DNA from: Owenia fusiformis
Lineage: Eukaryota > Annelida > Polychaeta > Sabellida > Oweniidae
Direction: 5' to 3'
Length of the DNA stretch: 64,000 nucleotides
Assembly: GCA_903813345.2 (NCBI GenBank)
Contig: CAIIXF020000002.1
Coordinates: forward strand, 29,312,723-29,376,722
Shown here: one piece after another, positions 54,499 through 64,000 of the stretch
How the letters are laid out: the number at the start of each line of letters is the position of its first letter
Position numbering within the stretch: position 1 is the stretch's first letter
Translations under genes and position numbers: made by a program
The notes under the pieces: generated by a model
Told to the model about the DNA's origin: nothing
The model's database searches: none
The model's input: only the letters and a program-made list of their open reading frames with translations

Positions 54499-57400
54499 CT
54501 GAAATCAGTGAAATCAAGCTCCTAATTAAATTCAATATATAATCTCAGTAAAGTCTGTTTTGATGAGATTTTGGAAGATTTATGTTCAACAACTGAGGAC
54601 ACGGTTTCTTTTATTTGATATGTTTTAAGTCTTTAATAAACTTTCCTCTGATGGGAAGGGTTATCTGTCATTGATTATTATCCTACACTTAGCATTCTAA
54701 ATGTATAATAATATTAAAATGTATCATAATATTAAAAAATAAAGGAGAGATATCGATATGGAGAACTGCATTCAACAATGTTTTTCTCTTAAACCGATCA
54801 TTGAAAACATTCTGTAAAAAACACAGTATTTTATGTAATGTTGACTGATTGACAACAATTTAATGCGAAAATTATTTAGAAATATTTTATATAACTGTTT
54901 TTGTTTTTTATTTTTTTAGTGCATTTGTTTTTGCTCCTTTCTACCAATTCTTGAGAATGAAATAAAATGTCTTTCCGAACCTTGTTGGAACAAAATAGCA
55001 TAATACAACATGTTTTAGACCTCTCAATATTATAGTTATACAAAGGAATTTTTAAAAAAGTATTCAAAAAATTAAAACAAATCCCCAAAAATAGATAAAA
55101 ATCAATAGGAACGTTTTATTTCATTTCACAAGATACTTTTACAATATTGAGAGACCTAAACATGTTGCGTTTATGTCGTTTTGTGCCAATGAGGTTCGGA
55201 AAGATGCTTCATTTCACTCTGGAAACATGATACCAAGAATAAAACAATTGCAAGTGTCCGATGTGTTTTCTAAAACAATATAGATGAAAGTATATATATA
55301 ATACAATTATTACAAGTTACAATTACAATATTACGAATAACAATACCAACCTGTTATATGAAACACAGATTTGAATCCCAGTCCAAATCGCCCCACTTTA
55401 ATCGGATCATCCTTCTTAATGCTGATTCCTAAACTTCGTATACCTTCCCAGTCCTTCTTGGCAAAAACCGCATTATTGAAGGCGTACAATGCTGGCCCCT
55501 ATAATTGATTTCACTCAAGTGACACATTTTTTAATCCGGGGTGATGATAAAATGAAAAGATTTTCAGTGACAAAAGTGTCTGGCTTTTTAATGATTTTTC
55601 TCGGGACTTCAAACCATCTGGGTATTATCTATGTAATGCCCTTTATGTTGACAGAAAGGCCGGCGTAGGTGATCACAATTGATCACTGACATGAGCTAAA
55701 AACATACAAAACCTAAGAATGAGAATGATTTGAAGTGCAATACAGGATTCTGCTCTCGATATTCTGTATTGGCACTCGACTTCGTCTCGTTCCAATTCGG
55801 AATTTCTCGAGCAGAATATACAGGGTGGTCCAAAAAGGAGTGAACCCCTGCAACTGGCCATATTTCCCTTATTACTTGCAGGAATTATTTTTATTTTCAC
55901 ATGTTGTAGAGGAAGGTCTAAAAATGTTGGTACCATACATTTTTCTTAGTCTTGAAATTTGCAGAAATGATAAGCCCTACCAAACATTACTGAAAATGGA
56001 CAAACTGTGATTTTCGATATCCGCGATTCTTCAACCCTTTAACACCTTTCCCCTGAAATTTTTTTAAGCTGCAGTCTTAAAAAACTAATATTTTCTGACT
56101 TTGTTCAATTTTAAATCTTGCACATTATGGCTTAAAACTAGCATCCTACATTTGTTAGTTGCAAAGTTATTGTGATCCAAAGAGATGTGCTAAGCTTCCA
56201 AACACGAAAACATTTTCCAGTGAAATCCTGAACATACCCCTATATGATCTTGAAATGTCAATATCTTCATAAATCATGGACCAATTCTAATGACATATGG
56301 CTCAAAACATTGAATATTGGATTTTCTTTTGATTTTTTAAAGATATTTGATGAAGCGGTTATCAGATTCCTGGTCACAGGGGGAAACTTCCTTCCATAAG
56401 AGGCCCCCTCTAACTGTTGGTATAGGTAACATACCCCTGAACTGATGAACAGTTAAAAATGCTTCAAAATCATCAATGAAAGTGTAAAATGTGTTTTCTG
56501 CTTGAATAGTGTCCCTTTTGTCATATGGTAGGGTTTAAAACTTGTATCTCTAACTGAAAGCTGTTTAAGATCATCCAATGTGTTTCAACAATTTCCGTGA
56601 ATCACATTTGTAAAATTTTGTACAATATCTAATTTAAACGCTTGTTATTTTTTCAAAATTTAAGACTGAGAATAAATTATGGCATCAACCAAAGTCTAAG
56701 ACCTTTCTCTACAACATGTGATAATATGAGCCAATTCATGCATGTATTAAGAAAATTGTAGCCTGTTTTTGGACCACCCTGTATATAGTATCAAAGCCTA
56801 CACGCTCTCGTGTGCTTTGAGTATATTGAGAAAATACATCCTTTGTGAGAAATACAATCCTTTATAATTGAAAAAGATAGATGAAAAGAATATTAAAGAA
56901 TTAATGAATTTTTCTATGAACTTATTGAGCGACCTGGTACACTTATTCTGGTTTACCTGAAACTGCCTGAGTCCATCATTGAGCAATTCCCCTGATGTCT
57001 CATCAGGGTTGGTATCCAAGAAGAACTTGATCTCACTTGCACCTGCATCTTCGGCATTTTGGATTATCTCCTGAAGAATAAGACGTATCAGATGATCATT
57101 TAGTAAAATCCCCCATACAAATACTGTATGTGCAACATTTAATATGTTATCACGGGTGGTCATCGAAAGATTTGTCCAGCTTGGGGGAGCATGCAACGGG
57201 TATATTATTTGCGGATAACCTTCACTTCTCTTTAAAGTCCAATAACGCAAAGAGCTATTGAAAACGACGAAAATCACTCTAAAGCTTACCATTTCTTTTT
57301 TAACTTTTTAATGGCACGGTGAAATGATAATATTAACATATGTTTTCAGCATAACTCTGAAGGTTTTAATAAGATCTACATGTATTGGGTCTTTTAAATT

Positions 57401-58528
57401 TTTTCTTTGAAAATAATGTTTATTTTTTGTCCAGCTTGGGGGAGCAGTTTCAAACATGAAATGCAAAACTGCTCCCCCACGCAGGACAAAGAAATTAAAC
57501 ATCATTTTATAGAAATTTTTTTAAAAGACCCAATACATCTAGATCTTATTAATACATTCAGAGTTATGCTGAAAAGTTAAAACATATGTAAATATTATCA
57601 TGTCAATATATCGTGCCATTATAAAGTTAACAAGGCACAGACGTGAACAATATCGTACCTAAAACACAGCAGTGTGACAGTGAAGAATTTGGGACGGAAA
57701 ATCCAAAATGGCCACCTTAAAATTTACCCAGAATGCCCAAAAACTAATCAGTTCTTAACTTTGATACGTGGAAACATCCCTGAAAATTTCAGATGAATCC
57801 ATCAAATGGTTTGGCTGGAAACCTGTAGTCTTTCAAGTCTTGAAAGTGAAGATTTTAGGACGGAAAATCCAAAATGGCCACCTTAAAATTTACCCAGAAT
57901 GCCCAAAAACTAATCAGTTCTTAACTTTGATACGTAGAAACATCCCTGAAAATTTCAGATGAATCCGTCAAATGGTTTGGCTGGAAGCCTGTAGACAAGC
58001 TGAAAAGTGAGACGCCGCCCGCCCGCCGCCCGCCCGCCGCCCGTCAAGCTGACTACAATATCGTACCTTTATTAGGTACGATAAAAAGAATGGTACATTT
58101 TAGAGTGTGATACTCTGGCGCCATTTTCAATAGCTATACTCTTAGCGTTATTGGACTTTAACGAGAAGTGAGTGTTATCTGCAAATGATATACTCATTGC
58201 GTAGAGTAGTTAATTTTAAGAAACATAGGATTTAGAAAATAATTTTCGAAGTTTTCTTAGTGTTTTATGAAAAACAGCATGCTCCCCCAAGCTAAACAAA
58301 TCTTTCGATGACACCCCGTGCAGTGTTGAACAAATAGAATTCTAATAGTGTTTCGAATAGAATTATCAAATTAGATGTTAGAACCAGAAGCTATGCTAAT
58401 ATTTTATTTACCTTTAGAATCTGTCCATTGTTAGGGTACTGTTCAAGAATGCTCTTTAGTGTTTCTTTAACACCTGGCAAGATGAATCCCCCATCCGAAT
58501 CATCGGACTCGTCACTATTTGTAGCCAT
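54020..58528 (-). CDS. sacsin-like HSP90-fold ATPase gene, partial and possibly broken
   Basis: Exons 58528-58412, 57070-56957, 55498-55351 and 54498-54020. The first three join in phase and encode the start of a sacsin repeat (SIRPT) region: [39 protein letters not shown] with the ATP-site N-box E-x3-NA-x-DA; then [17 protein letters not shown] and [16 protein letters not shown], the glycine-rich ATP lid. The fourth ([11 protein letters not shown]...) matches a later part of the same domain but enters in phase 2 while the third leaves in phase 1, so a linking exon is absent between 54499 and 55350. Sacsin proteins are large chaperone-like proteins; short sacsin-like paralogues are common in invertebrates. 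Either an exon is lost (pseudogene) or it was missed. The gene would continue toward the gap. Confidence 0.82.
54948..55226. repeat. foldback in the sacsin-like gene, ~87-bp arms
   Basis: 'tctttccgaaccttgttgg'...'aacatgttttagacctctca atatta' (54948-55034) is mirrored by 55141-55226 ('aatattgagagacctaaaca tgttg'...'ggttcggaaaga'). It occupies the region where the missing exon should be. Confidence 0.85.
55351..55498 (-). CDS. sacsin-like exon 3 (glycine-rich lid)
   Basis: 148 nt, phase 0 to 1. The acceptor is 'tcaattatag' and the donor GTTGGT. Encodes [12 protein letters not shown] through [14 protein letters not shown], the best-conserved sacsin block. Confidence 0.88.
55725..55816. repeat. 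small palindrome
   Basis: 'attctgctctcgatattctg tattgg' and 'ccaattcggaatttctcgag cagaat' are inverted. The left half is shared with 6957-7030. Confidence 0.65.
55821..56781. mobile_element. mariner-like non-autonomous element
   Basis: CAGGGTGGTCCAAAAAGGAG and the inverted TTTTTGGACCACCCTG, flanked by TA on both sides; 961 bp. No transposase frame. It sits in the intron between sacsin-like exons 2 and 3. Confidence 0.85.
56957..57070 (-). CDS. sacsin-like exon 2 (ATP-site N-box)
   Basis: 114 nt, phase 0 to 0. The acceptor is 'cttattcttcag' and the donor [25 protein letters not shown] carries the catalytic-type Glu and Asn of GHKL ATPases. Confidence 0.88.
57151..58320. mobile_element. long foldback element B (homologue of 31790-32634)
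   Basis: Arms about 57151-57446 plus 57447-57647 and 58083-58320, inverted. An 18-bp motif GTCCAGCTTGGGGGAGCA or a close form occurs four times: 57174-57191, 57429-57446, and inverted at 57470-57487 and 58280-58297. Shares 'ttcagcataactctgaaggt', 'ggtacattttagagtgtgat actctggcgcc'-type words with element A. A second element is nested at 57648-58082. Located in intron 1 of the sacsin-like gene. Confidence 0.9.
57648..58082. mobile_element. element nested in foldback B, with 166-bp tandem duplication
   Basis: Bounded by ATCGTACCTAA... and ...TTAGGTACGAT. Inside, 'ggacggaaaatccaaaatgg ccaccttaaaatttacccag' starts at 57692 and 57858 (166-bp period). The right end carries (CCGCCCG)n-like GC-rich repeats and a terminal hairpin CGTACCTTTATTAGGTACG. 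Confidence 0.8.
58412..58528 (-). CDS. sacsin-like exon 1
   Basis: ATG at 58528; 39 codons: acidic start ([14 protein letters not shown]), then [20 protein letters not shown]. The donor GTAAATA is in phase 0. The ATG is preceded by a purine-rich leader on the minus strand. Confidence 0.85.
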
Positions 58529-59483
58529 GACCCCTCCTCCTACCTATACATTCTCAATGAACATGGTCCTCAACTAAAATCAAATTATAATGGCAATAGT
58601 AGGCTCTCATATTGTAATTATACAGACAAAGTATACAGGTGGTCACAGTACTATAGTCACGGTATCGGATTTTTATCTGTTTGGCTCCCAAGAAGATTCC
58701 ATCTCGATATTCTGCCAAAGCCATATATGGAGTCGTGTCGTGATTACAAAATTTGAAATCAAAGAGCCGCCATTTTTTTACTTCAGAATTCGAATCGCCG
58801 AGCAAAAGATCAAAACACACAAGAACCGATCAAGACATTAGTTCAAATCTTTTGGATCGCTTATTATGAGTTTATAGTCAGCTATCAAGGAGGATTGCAA
58901 TTCCAGAATGCAATCTTAATAGGGTTTACGAAAAAGATCGAACCCACCGACCACTGACCGGTCGGTATTTTCCACAGGTAGCCTCTCAAAATAGGGTTTG
59001 GTGGAAATTTGTAAAAGACCGGCCATATTTGTAGCCTTAAAGTATTTATATAATTCGATGTTGAATCGTAGGCAACGTTTTTACCGATTTCGTTCCTTTC
59101 AATTAAGTTTAAATAGTTAACGAAATGCAGTCAAATAAATTGGGCATGACCGTCTCCCCTCGATTTAATTGTTCTGTCTTAGGTTCCTGACCTGGCAAAC
59201 TATCGTTTCTAAGGCAATCTATGCTAATATTTCACGGAAATCTTACGTAGACCTATATTTAACGAAAATTATGAATTCCTAATAAAAATGATCTGTTATC
59301 GTCATACTGATTTATGAACACGGTGTAAATTCGCATGCGTTCTCTTTTTTATTAAGAATGTACTTATTGCTTCATGAAAAAGAGGTTTGTAGGTTTAATT
59401 CAATGAATTCAGCGATTAAGGTTTCAAGATGTGAATTTATATCAAGGGAAATATCATCAGAGCCATGTTTCCTTAAGTAAAGC
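58529..59483. other. 5' flank of the sacsin-like gene
   Basis: No other gene seen; no clear core promoter. Open frames on both strands at 58554-58841 are mutual shadows without family. Confidence 0.4.
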
Positions 59484-59661
59484 AAGGGCGTTACAATACC
59501 CGGGAATTTATCGGTTCGTCCAGTACTTGTTTGTGATAGCGCCCTCTGTAGGTCACTGTGCTTATAGCCTACAAGGGCGTTACAATACCCGGGAATTTAT
59601 CGGTTCGCCCAGTACTTGTTTGTGATAGCGCCCTCTGTAGGTCACTGTGCTTATAGCCTAA
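59484..59661. repeat. 89-bp tandem duplication
   Basis: 'aagggcgttacaatacccgg gaatttatcggttcg' at 59484 and 59573; the copies differ at one or two bases (gttcgtcc/gttcgccc). Each contains 'gatagcgccctctgtaggtc'. Recent. Confidence 0.92.
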
Positions 59662-60261
59662 TTATATTGGATAATCACATTTATGCGTGCGCGCGCAGCT
59701 CATCCAATGAACGAAACGCCACTTCCCGCTGAAATCACCGGGTATTGATCTTTCCCTTGAGTAAAGGAGATCATTCTGAGTTAAATGTTTATCTAATACG
59801 AGTAGTCCAGTTATGTATTAATAATATCAGTTTTTAATTTTGTTATCTTGACAATATACTTTCCTGAAAAAAGCAAGGAAATTAACATGTATGCCTTCAT
59901 ACTTTATAGTGTATCAGAAAATAACATGTGCAAATGTTATTTTCCAGCTGTACCTTATTGTTGTCTGTTTGTAGTTAACAATATCAAATGATAACATTTC
60001 GACTGAGTAATTGAGTCAGTGGGAACCCCCGGGTCAACCAGGGGTTCCTTGATTCATAGACAGTATTATCATTATGGTTCTGGAATGTCTATGAATACAG
60101 CTTGGCAACGTCAACGCGGTAGGGGTGTTGTCTGCTTGTAAATATACTTTTTTTCTTAAATTCATATAATATATACGCTGTAAACATGTATATCCTTTTT
60201 CATAAAGGACAATATAAAGGTATACTGTAGCTACCTACATTACTATAAAGTTATACCTTCA

Positions 60262-60532
60262 ATATAAAGGTATACCTACCTACCTACCTACACCTACCTA
60301 CCTACCTACCTACACCTACACCTACCTACCTACACCTACCTATTCCTACCTACCCACCCACCGACATACCTACCTACCTACACCTACCTACCTACCTACA
60401 CCTACCTACACCTACCTACCTACACCTACCTACCTACACCTACCTATTCCTACCTACCCACCCACCTACCTACCTACCGACCTACCTACCTACCTACCTA
60501 CCTACCTACCTACCTACCTACCTACCTTAAAC
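60262..60532. repeat. (CTAC)n-type microsatellite with ACACCTACC interruptions
   Basis: About 270 bp of CCTA units with a secondary pattern 'cctacctacacctacc' and two 'tattcctacctacccaccca' blocks, so the tract has itself duplicated internally. Confidence 0.95.
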
Positions 60533-60995
60533 ACGAGGATTCGACCCTAAATATATGTTGAATTGGTATGGAATAAGATCCAAAACACATGTATAGGGGG
60601 TATGAATGCATTGGTCAACTCTAGATGTCGTCTAACCACCCTCCCCCCAAGAATTTTCCATTATTTATACCCTCCCCCAAAGACTGTTCCATGGTCAATA
60701 CCCCGGTCCCCCAGAATTTTTAGGTCTCCTACCCCCCAGAATTTTGCATCTATCATATACCCCGTACATTTTTTTAAATGGAATGGCCCATTGGGCTAAC
60801 ATGATATGTTATGAATCTAATAGTTACCGTTCGGTGATGAACCACGATAATTAGGGAGCATCCATATATAAACAATGCATCTATGAAGAAAGCCGATCTA
60901 ATTTCCTGGTTTATCCTTCGTTTTGGCTTCAATAACACATCTATTTTCTCCTTTGTTTCACGCCTTTTGCGGTGAAAAACGCAGTTCTAGTACAC
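60533..60995. other. no gene seen
   Basis: C-rich runs at 60640-60740 ('ccaccctccccccaagaatt' and similar, repeated four times) but no exon. Confidence 0.45.
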
Positions 60996-62224
60996 TGTCA
61001 CCATCGAGTAACTGCAGATACTCATTGATTATTCGAGGAACTTCAGTTCCGAGAAGTGGGATCGATTTTTGCTGTCATTCTCCATGTGCATGGGATTTTC
61101 TCCACTGAGCTGATTTCATATACGGATAATAAGTATATATGCCATGAGATAATGTGTTTCGATTCCAATAATATAATACTTTTTATATGGATCATAGATG
61201 GCAGTCAAGTAGTCTCTTCGAAAGACAATTGCTTTCCGGCTATGGGATAACTCCACTATTAAATGACCCCATACAATTCAATTGGAAAACATACAAATCT
61301 TCGGATCAATTATGAAAAAAGATTTAAGTTACCAAACCACATATACCACGTTATAGCTACGTTATAGTAATTCATATTCAAACTATTTCATTTAGAAGAT
61401 GTGAAACCAGGGGGGGGGGATTTTATAAGTATATAAAAAGTGCCCCATGAGCATTCATAGTCATTATGACATATAATATTGTATTTAGTAAGGAGTTAAT
61501 TATGGCATGGTGTTCAGGTACATCCTATGTGTTATAGAGGTCATCGTGACCTTGTAAAGGTCGAGTCAGTGCATATCTGCTAACCAAACATTCTTGTGTG
61601 GAAAATCATCATTTTAAAAAATCTAAAATGTGAAAATATGATAAAGAACAATTTTGACCTTAACATTTGAACTTTCGAAAGTAGGTCAAACTTTTAAATT
61701 TCACAATTTTTGTTTTTATTTTTTTATTGTCACCATCGAGTAACTGCAGATACTTCTGTATTCATTGATTATGCGAGGAACTTCCAGTTCCGAGAAGTGG
61801 GATCGATTTTTGCTATCATTCTCCATGTGCAGGGGATTTTCTCCGATGAGCTGATTTCATATACGGATGATGAGATAATAATTTCACAATTGAGAATAAT
61901 GAGATAATGTGTTTCGATTCCAATAATACTTTTTATATGGATCATAGATGGCAGTCAAGTAGTCTCTTCGAAAGACAATTGATTTTCGCTACGGGATAAC
62001 TCCACTATTAAATGACCCCATACAATTCAATTGAAAAACATACAAATCTTCGGATCAATTATGAAAAAAAAAGTTACCAAACCACATATACCACGTTATA
62101 GCTACGTTATAGTAATTCATATTCAAACTAGTTTATGGCCTTTTATTTAGAAGATGTGAAACCAGGGGGGGGGATTTTATAAGTATATAAAAAGTGCCCC
62201 ATTCATAACCATTATGACATATAA
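60996..62224. repeat. 732-bp tandem duplication (second copy partial)
   Basis: 'tgtcaccatcgagtaactgc' at 60996 and 61728. Shared onward: 'ccgagaagtgggatcgattt', 'cagtcaagtagtctcttcga' and a poly-G 'accagggggggggattttat'. Copy 1 includes the dispersed repeat at 61425-61710 (also at 155-412); copy 2 stops just inside it. Small indels distinguish the copies. Confidence 0.9.
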
Positions 62225-62309
62225 TATTTTTTATTCCATGATGGTGAAATTCCCTGCAATCTGATTGGTGCACGTGACTTAAATATATCCTGTATTCACA
62301 CGCACATTC

Positions 62310-62370
62310 CACTAAGCGTTGGATACAGAGTGAAAAAGACGTCAGCGTTGGGATACGGTCTAGAGTATCC
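62310..62370. repeat. short inverted repeat
   Basis: 'gcgttgggatacggtctaga' is followed by 'gtatcccaacgc', a compact hairpin; 'gcgttggatac' lies just upstream. Confidence 0.6.
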
Positions 62371-62832
62371 CAACGCCCCAGATTTCCATCCAGGATATGA
62401 CTATTACTGAAAAAAATCAATGGTGATCAGTTTACACCAACGGAAGCTAATATTTGCATTTTTCTAGAAATATCTGATTTGAATATCAGGAAATGATACG
62501 GTGATCATCACAATTTATAATTTTAGGATAAAAACACACATCTGTGAATATAAAAAGATCAATATGAAGCATGCACATTGTTTTCATGAACTAGTAAAAA
62601 AATTTAAAATCCAATATGGCAGACGAAAGTCGAAAAAACGTTTCGCTACACTGCACTTCCAGCTGATGAAATTGAAGAAAAAAGAAAGAAAATCAAATGT
62701 CTCGTATAATACAATACAAAGGAAACAACAAGGCCCTAAAGATTTTGAAGGAATATCGATGTAAAATATCTCTGATCAAGCCAAGGGACTTGATTTAGGC
62801 AAGTTTTATGGGTAATCGTGGAATAAAAACGT

Positions 62833-62967
62833 TATTCAATGATTTCTCGTGAAATACAGAAAATATTCTTCCCTTGAACGTCTGTATTTCACTCTGCTAG
62901 CGCATCGTGAAATACAACCTTCTCGGGAAGAATATTTTCTGTATTTCATTCGAATCATTGAATTACT
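62833..62967. repeat. double-nested palindrome
   Basis: Outer arms 'attcaatgatt'...'acagaaaatattcttccc' and 'gggaagaatattttctgt'...'aatcattgaat'. The inner hairpin is 'gtatttcactctgctagcgc atcgtgaaatac'. Confidence 0.85.
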
Positions 62968-63177
62968 TATAATATTTAACATTATTTACCCCTGTCGTTC
63001 CCTGGATACAGCACTGATTTAACATGCAAAACAAATGTTTTATATTTATTGTTCTTTATTTGTTCTTCTTATCAGCACTTGTGTTTTAACCAAGAGACTG
63101 AACTATTTAAAAACAGGTAGTTCATGTACCAAGATAAAGATTTAGAACACTAGATCTTGTTTTAAGAAACTACACTA

Positions 63178-63928
63178 CAGAGTGTCTCAAAAAAGGAAAC
63201 CGAGATTAAATTGCTCTCAATGAATAATGTTAGGGAAGATTCACAGGTACCATCATTTGCGTTTATGTCCTCTTTCATATGATACCAAGATGTTCTATTT
63301 TCCTCCACGGATGAAAAAAATGAGCAATGAGGGATTTAAGTGACCATGTCAGAAATGGGTCTGTGCCAAGTCAATCTCACCATCATAACATAGTGATAAG
63401 TAACAACAAACATCAGGATATTACTCTTTTACTCATTTATTCCAATTAAAGTTGCACATATCATATCTAACACCCCTTTTAAATCTCAATGTCCATTCAA
63501 AGTTGTTTTTACCCCAGTGACCTTCAACATGACCCCCATTCCTTTCAATGCAAATGTCTGCCCTAGATCTCATCGCACGTGCTGTATCCCTGATGATGTC
63601 TCTCTGTCCCCTTAGATCCCCCACTGCTGCAACGATCCTGGCACTTGGCACTCAACGTTTTTTGGTGATGTTGTGTAGACTTTTATCCTTGAGATAACCC
63701 CAAATAACCATCCTGACAGCCATTTTAATCACTCATTGTTCAGTTATTCATTAAAGAAAAAGTTGGACAAACCCATTTCAGACATAGTTAGGACTTAATA
63801 AACAACTTTGGCATCATAAGAAAGTGGATATCGTAGCCTATCAGACGGTGGCTGTGAAATTTTCCTATTATTATTCATATTTCAGAAATAATCAATTAAA
63901 TCCTGGTTTCCTTTTTTGGGACACCATG
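63178..63928 (-). mobile_element. degenerate mariner-like transposon
   Basis: CAGAGTGTCTCAAAAAAGGA and the inverted TTCCTTTTTTGGGACACCATG, with TA on both sides; 751 bp. On the minus strand 63651-63433 encodes a transposase C-terminal relic. Confidence 0.8.
63433..63651 (-). pseudogene. mariner-like transposase C-terminal relic
   Basis: RIVAAVGDLRGQRDIIRDTA, then RSRADICIERNGGHVEGHWG. An arginine-rich helix followed by C-I-x3-GGH is typical of the C-terminus of Tc1/mariner (IS630-like) transposases. The DDE/D core is absent, so it is inactive. Confidence 0.65.
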
Positions 63929-64000
63929 TATTATATATCTATTCGAAAGCCATTGTTTTGCTACTTGACACAATAGTATTTGTCAACAAATGATAAATCA

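Overview
The window is AT-rich animal DNA. It shows short exons with consensus GT/AG splice sites, introns packed with small transposons, a vertebrate-like tRNA-Gly(GCC), and the families LRRC74, sacsin and cholecystokinin/sulfakinin receptor. The repeat style (foldback elements, 'GGCGTAGCCAG' and 'GGCCCGTA' MITEs, RNase-H-less LINE relics, GGACGGACGG-containing elements) and the bilaterian peptide receptor fit a marine invertebrate, most likely a lophotrochozoan such as a mollusc or brachiopod. I cannot fix the phylum from sequence alone. A run of exactly 500 N (52501-53000) is a scaffold gap.

Three protein-coding genes are recognisable, all on the minus strand. (1) An LRRC74A/B-like gene has nine phase-consistent coding exons from 17869 down to 7244 (about 462 codons: charged N-terminus, ribonuclease-inhibitor-type LRRs, one EF-hand); its last exon or exons were not found. 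(2) A CCK/sulfakinin-type GPCR has two 3' exons at 36298-35924 and 35669-35056 (end of TM3 to the stop codon); the TM1-TM3 exons were not found. (3) A sacsin-like gene has its start exon at 58528 and exons at 57070, 55498 and 54498. At least one exon between the last two seems missing, and the 3' part runs toward the gap.

The most striking region is 10.2-15.9 kb, inside the 6.2-kb intron between LRRC74-like exons 5 and 6. It is a plus-strand (antisense) tandem array of about 22 tRNA-Gly(GCC) genes and decayed copies with a ~150-bp period, each with internal A/B boxes and usually a T-run terminator. The array is interrupted by a 2-kb PIF/Harbinger-like element inserted in the T-arm of one tRNA (apparent CCC target duplication, HARBI1-like N-terminal relic) and by half of a foldback element whose full copy lies at 37.4-37.9 kb. 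The distal half has a higher-order structure built from a linked pseudo-tRNA plus 74-nt-variant dimer.

The rest is mostly mobile and repeated DNA: TTAA-flanked MITEs (one swollen by a nested minisatellite-bearing element), a minus-strand LINE (20.4-22.4 kb) and two plus-strand LINE relics, mariner-like elements with TA duplications (55.8-56.8 and 63.2-63.9 kb), a 3.9-kb uncharacterised TIR element (25.45-29.36 kb), many palindromic foldbacks, and local tandem duplications of 86, 89, 166, 272 and 732 bp. Two long foldbacks (31.8-32.6 and 57.15-58.3 kb) each carry an 18-bp motif four times; the motif is similar inside an element but clearly different between elements, which suggests an undescribed foldback family. 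The genes show no sign of working together; the window looks like three unrelated genes in a transposon-rich setting.
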